64,000 nucleotides of DNA from positions 248,001-312,000 of the forward strand of contig JADCGQ010000004.1 in NCBI GenBank assembly GCA_020248945.1. Reading direction: 5' to 3'. Below, piece by piece: positions 61,847 through 64,000 of the stretch. The position numbers and the translations under genes were made by a program. Below the pieces are notes generated by a model that saw only the letters and a list, made by a program, of their open reading frames with translations, had not been told where the DNA came from and did no database searches. Within the stretch, counting starts at the first letter, position 1. The number at the start of each line of letters is the position of its first letter. The DNA is from Rubrivivax sp. (lineage in GTDB: Bacteria; Pseudomonadota; Gammaproteobacteria; Burkholderiales; Burkholderiaceae_C).

Positions 61847-62782
61847 TCAGCGCAGCTGTGTCGCGCTCGTGATCACCAGGTTGGGCGTGGGCAGGCAAGA
61901 GCCGTCGGCCGGCAGCCAGCTCACCACGGTGCAGGGGGCCGAGGCAATGGCCCCACCGGGGCCCAGCAGGCCGGCGCCGGTGGTGACGCGACCGAAGACC
62001 GCATAGGCGCCGTCCAGCGGCGTGTTGTTGGCCAGGTTCAGGAAGAACTGCGATGTGGCGCTGTTGGGCGCGCTGGTGCGCGCCATCGCGATCGAGCCCG
62101 TGGTGTTGAGCAGCCCGGGCACGATTTCCAGTGCGATCGCTGCGCGGGTGGGCTTCAGGGTCGGCGACGCGGCGCCGACAGGCCCGGTGTAGCCGCCACC
62201 CTGGGCCACGAACCCGGGCGTCAGGCGATGGATCACGGTCTGGTTGTAGAAACCGGCGTTGACATAGTCGAGGAAGTTGCGCACCGTGTTGGCAGCGCGG
62301 GTGTCCAGCGTGAGCTGCAGAAAGAATGTGGGGTCGTTGTTGAACTCCAGCCGCACCTGGGGCTCGGGTACGGTGTACTCGCTGCTGCGCAGCGTCAGGC
62401 CATCGCTGGCCCGGCGCACGTCGAAACGACCGGTGCCGATGGCATTGACCGTGCACAAGTAGTAGGCCGTGGTCGCCCCACTTTCGTAGGGCGCGGCGGA
62501 CCCGCGCTCCAGCCCGCTGCAGGCGGCATTGCTGACGTTCAGGTTGCCCGCCGCCAGCTCGGTGCCGGTGAGCGTGAGGACGACCCGGCGCCCGAACTGT
62601 GGTTGGATGTTGGTGGTGCCCTCCAGCGCCACGGCGCTGGCGCTGATGGTCGGGCTCGGCCCGAACGGCGGCGTCGGATCCGAACCGCCTCCACCGCCGC
62701 AGGCGGCCAGCAAAGACACGGCGGCGGCCGCCGTCGCACCAGGCACAAACCAAGACGGGAACAGGGATCGGAAGTCGTTCAT
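61847..62782 (-). CDS. Cyclophilin-type peptidyl-prolyl isomerase lipoprotein
   Basis: A 311-residue protein. The signal peptide ends in SLLAAC with a following run of glycines (GGGGGS), typical of a lipoprotein linker. Residues about 40-145 form an unrecognised beta-rich domain (TISASAVALEGTTNIQPQFGRRV). The cyclophilin domain follows: LQLTLDTRAANTVRNFLDYVNAGFYNQTVIHRLTPGFVAQGGG, IAMARTSAPNSATSQFFLNL, DGAYAVFGRV. It assists folding in the periplasm or outer membrane. ATG start at 62782. The 187 nt upstream, up to the dcd stop, hold no gene; CATAAT on this strand at 62827-62832 may be a -10. Confidence 0.88.
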   Translation of the reverse strand: MNDFRSLFPSWFVPGATAAAAVSLLAACGGGGGSDPTPPFGPSPTISASAVALEGTTNIQPQFGRRVVLTLTGTELAAGNLNVSNAACSGLERGSAAPYESGATTAYYLCTVNAIGTGRFDVRRASDGLTLRSSEYTVPEPQVRLEFNNDPTFFLQLTLDTRAANTVRNFLDYVNAGFYNQTVIHRLTPGFVAQGGGYTGPVGAASPTLKPTRAAIALEIVPGLLNTTGSIAMARTSAPNSATSQFFLNLANNTPLDGAYAVFGRVTTGAGLLGPGGAIASAPCTVVSWLPADGSCLPTPNLVITSATQLR

Positions 62783-62969
62783 GTCAGATCGATGGGTGAA
62801 GGCCGGGTCAGCGGCAGCGGGTGGCGATTATGGGACTGCAGCCCGAGGACAGCCCCGTTGAGATCGAGCGGTTGGAGTGGCTCGGCATGGCCCATCGCTG
62901 CAGTTGTCGCCGCTTCATGCCGGACTGCCATTCGCCGGTTCCGCCCCTCGTGGAACAGCCCGGGCGGGT

Positions 62970-63539
62970 TCAGGTCTTGGGCAAGGTCACGCCTCGTTGG
63001 CCCTGGTACTTGCCGCCGCGGTCCTTGTAGCTGGTCTCGCAGACCTCGTCGCTCTCGAAGAACAGCACCTGCGCGCAGCCTTCGCCCGCGTAGATCTTGG
63101 CCGGCAGCGGCGTCGTGTTGCTGAACTCCAGCGTCACGTAACCCTCCCACTCGGGCTCGAAGGGCGTGACGTTGACGATGATCCCGCAGCGCGCGTACGT
63201 GCTCTTGCCCAGGCAGATGGTCAGCACGTTGCGCGGGATGCGGAAGTACTCGACCGTGCGCGCCAGCGCAAAGCTGTTGGGCGGGATGATGCAGACGTCG
63301 CTCTCGATGTCGACGAAGCTCTTCGGGTCGAAGTTCTTCGGGTCGACGACCGTGCTGTAGATGTTGGTGAAGACCTTGAACTCCGGCGCGCAGCGGATGT
63401 CGTAACCGTAGCTGCTGGTGCCGTAGCTCACGATCTTCTGGCCGTCGGGCGACTGCCGCACCTGCCCCGGCTCGAAGGGCTCGATCATGCCGTGCTGCTC
63501 CGCCATCTGGCGGATCCATCGGTCGCTCTTGATGCTCAA
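62970..63539 (-). CDS. dcd: dCTP deaminase
   Basis: A 189-residue trimeric enzyme converting dCTP to dUTP for thymidylate synthesis. [55 protein letters not shown], the active-site [41 protein letters not shown] (read in parts) and [10 protein letters not shown] are all as in E. coli Dcd. The first codon is TTG, 6 nt after GGGGGAAG; no ATG or GTG exists at that place. Divergent from the DUF962 gene, 95 nt away. Confidence 0.96.
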   Translation of the reverse strand: MSIKSDRWIRQMAEQHGMIEPFEPGQVRQSPDGQKIVSYGTSSYGYDIRCAPEFKVFTNIYSTVVDPKNFDPKSFVDIESDVCIIPPNSFALARTVEYFRIPRNVLTICLGKSTYARCGIIVNVTPFEPEWEGYVTLEFSNTTPLPAKIYAGEGCAQVLFFESDEVCETSYKDRGGKYQGQRGVTLPKT

Positions 63540-63634
63540 CGCGCTTCCCCCGGTTGGTCACCGCGGATTCTGTCAGGTGCGGCGACCGCGCTAGAGTGCC
63601 GCATGGCGCCACCGCGGCGCAGGAGACACACCCC

Positions 63635-64000
63635 ATGGCCAGCCCCTTCCGCCCGGCCCTTCAGCTGCTGTGCCAGTACGCCGAATTCCACCGCGACCGG
63701 CGCAACATCGCCACCCACTTCGTCGGCGTGCCGATGATCATGTTCGGCAGCCTCGTGCTGCTGTCGCGCCCGGCCTTCGAGCTGGGCGGCCTGGCGCTGT
63801 CGCCCGCGTGGCTGGTGCTGGCGCTGGTGATCGCCTGGACGCTGAGCCGCGGCGCGCTGGCGCTGGGCGTGGCGACCAGCGCGCTGTGGCTGGTGCTGGC
63901 GGCACTGGCGCACGCCGTGCCCGGTGGCGCGTGGTGGGCCTGGGGCCTGGGCGCCTTCGTGCTGGGCTGGGTGATCCAGTTCGTCGGCCACTACTACGAG
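63635..64000 (+). CDS. DUF962/Mpo1-like membrane protein (partial, cut by window end)
   Basis: The first 122 residues are visible. The N-terminus PALQLLCQYAEFHRDRRNIATHFVGVPMIMFGSLVLLSRP and the WVIQFVGHYYE near the cut end match the DUF962 (YGL010w/Mpo1) family, whose yeast member Mpo1 is an Fe-dependent 2-hydroxy fatty acid dioxygenase; conserved histidines in YxxxHRDRRNxxTHxxG and QFxGHxxE are present. Three to four membrane helices are seen. AGGAGA lies 8 nt before the ATG. The rest lies beyond the window. Confidence 0.88.
   Translation, partial: MASPFRPALQLLCQYAEFHRDRRNIATHFVGVPMIMFGSLVLLSRPAFELGGLALSPAWLVLALVIAWTLSRGALALGVATSALWLVLAALAHAVPGGAWWAWGLGAFVLGWVIQFVGHYYE

Overview
The window is about 64 kb of very GC-rich (roughly 70% by eye), gene-dense chromosomal DNA. 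Gene content and gene order point to a betaproteobacterium of the order Burkholderiales, probably the Rubrivivax/Leptothrix/Comamonadaceae side of it. Pointers are dxs-ispA-xseB beside a Rieske oxygenase, the rpsP-rimM-trmD-rplS operon, rpsT divergent from murJ with a DUF3579 gene behind it, argD-argF, and the CsgG/DUF4810/DUF799 lipoprotein trio. This placement is inference; no rRNA or tRNA gene is present to confirm it. I saw no insertion sequence, prophage, CRISPR array, replication origin or integration site.

Layout. 1-7.1 kb: isoprenoid precursor genes (dxs truncated by the window edge, ispA, xseB) diverge from a Rieske oxygenase, a DMT-type exporter, a sulfurtransferase and a universal stress protein with an FNR-type box in front; a secreted dienelactone-hydrolase-like enzyme follows. 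7.1-15.6 kb: polyphosphate turnover (ppx facing sixA-ppk1), then an aotJQMOP-like basic amino acid ABC operon that contains an AotO-like deacylase. 15.6-25.9 kb: orn, an Ste24-type protease, phhB, rsgA, a CobD/CbiB-family membrane protein, a PAS histidine kinase overlapping a CheB-CheR-PAS fusion, and a Nudix hydrolase. 26-35 kb: ribosomal and RNA maturation operon (rpsP, rimM, trmD, rplS), then a long co-directional run murJ-SirB1-hda-HAD-pcnB-folK with 4-nt overlaps, and divergent rpsT. 35-45.3 kb: arginine biosynthesis (argD, argF), a cupin, a TauE-type permease, SDR and FAH enzymes leading into three lipoprotein genes, a methyltransferase, a rhodanese lipoprotein with a palindrome at its start, and a large flavoprotein.

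45.4-52.3 kb is the more accessory part: a shortened YpfJ-type zinc protease, a three-gene electron-transfer operon (membrane-anchored flavin/2Fe-2S reductase, four-helix cytochrome b, octaheme cytochrome c), an SGNH hydrolase, an old-yellow-enzyme reductase and an AraC regulator. 52.4-61.8 kb is one tight six-gene run: GH13 glucosidase, phytanoyl-CoA-dioxygenase-like protein, zinc alcohol dehydrogenase, an esterase broken by a frameshift, an exported GH92 mannosidase and an exported multidomain GH13 enzyme. The window ends with a cyclophilin lipoprotein, dcd and a partial Mpo1/DUF962 gene.

The best candidates for something undescribed are the octaheme electron conduit, the GH92/GH13 run with its oxidative genes and no transporter, the zinc protease that has lost its membrane anchor, and the overlapping kinase/CheB-CheR pair. 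All functional statements come from reading motifs and context only; no database search was run.
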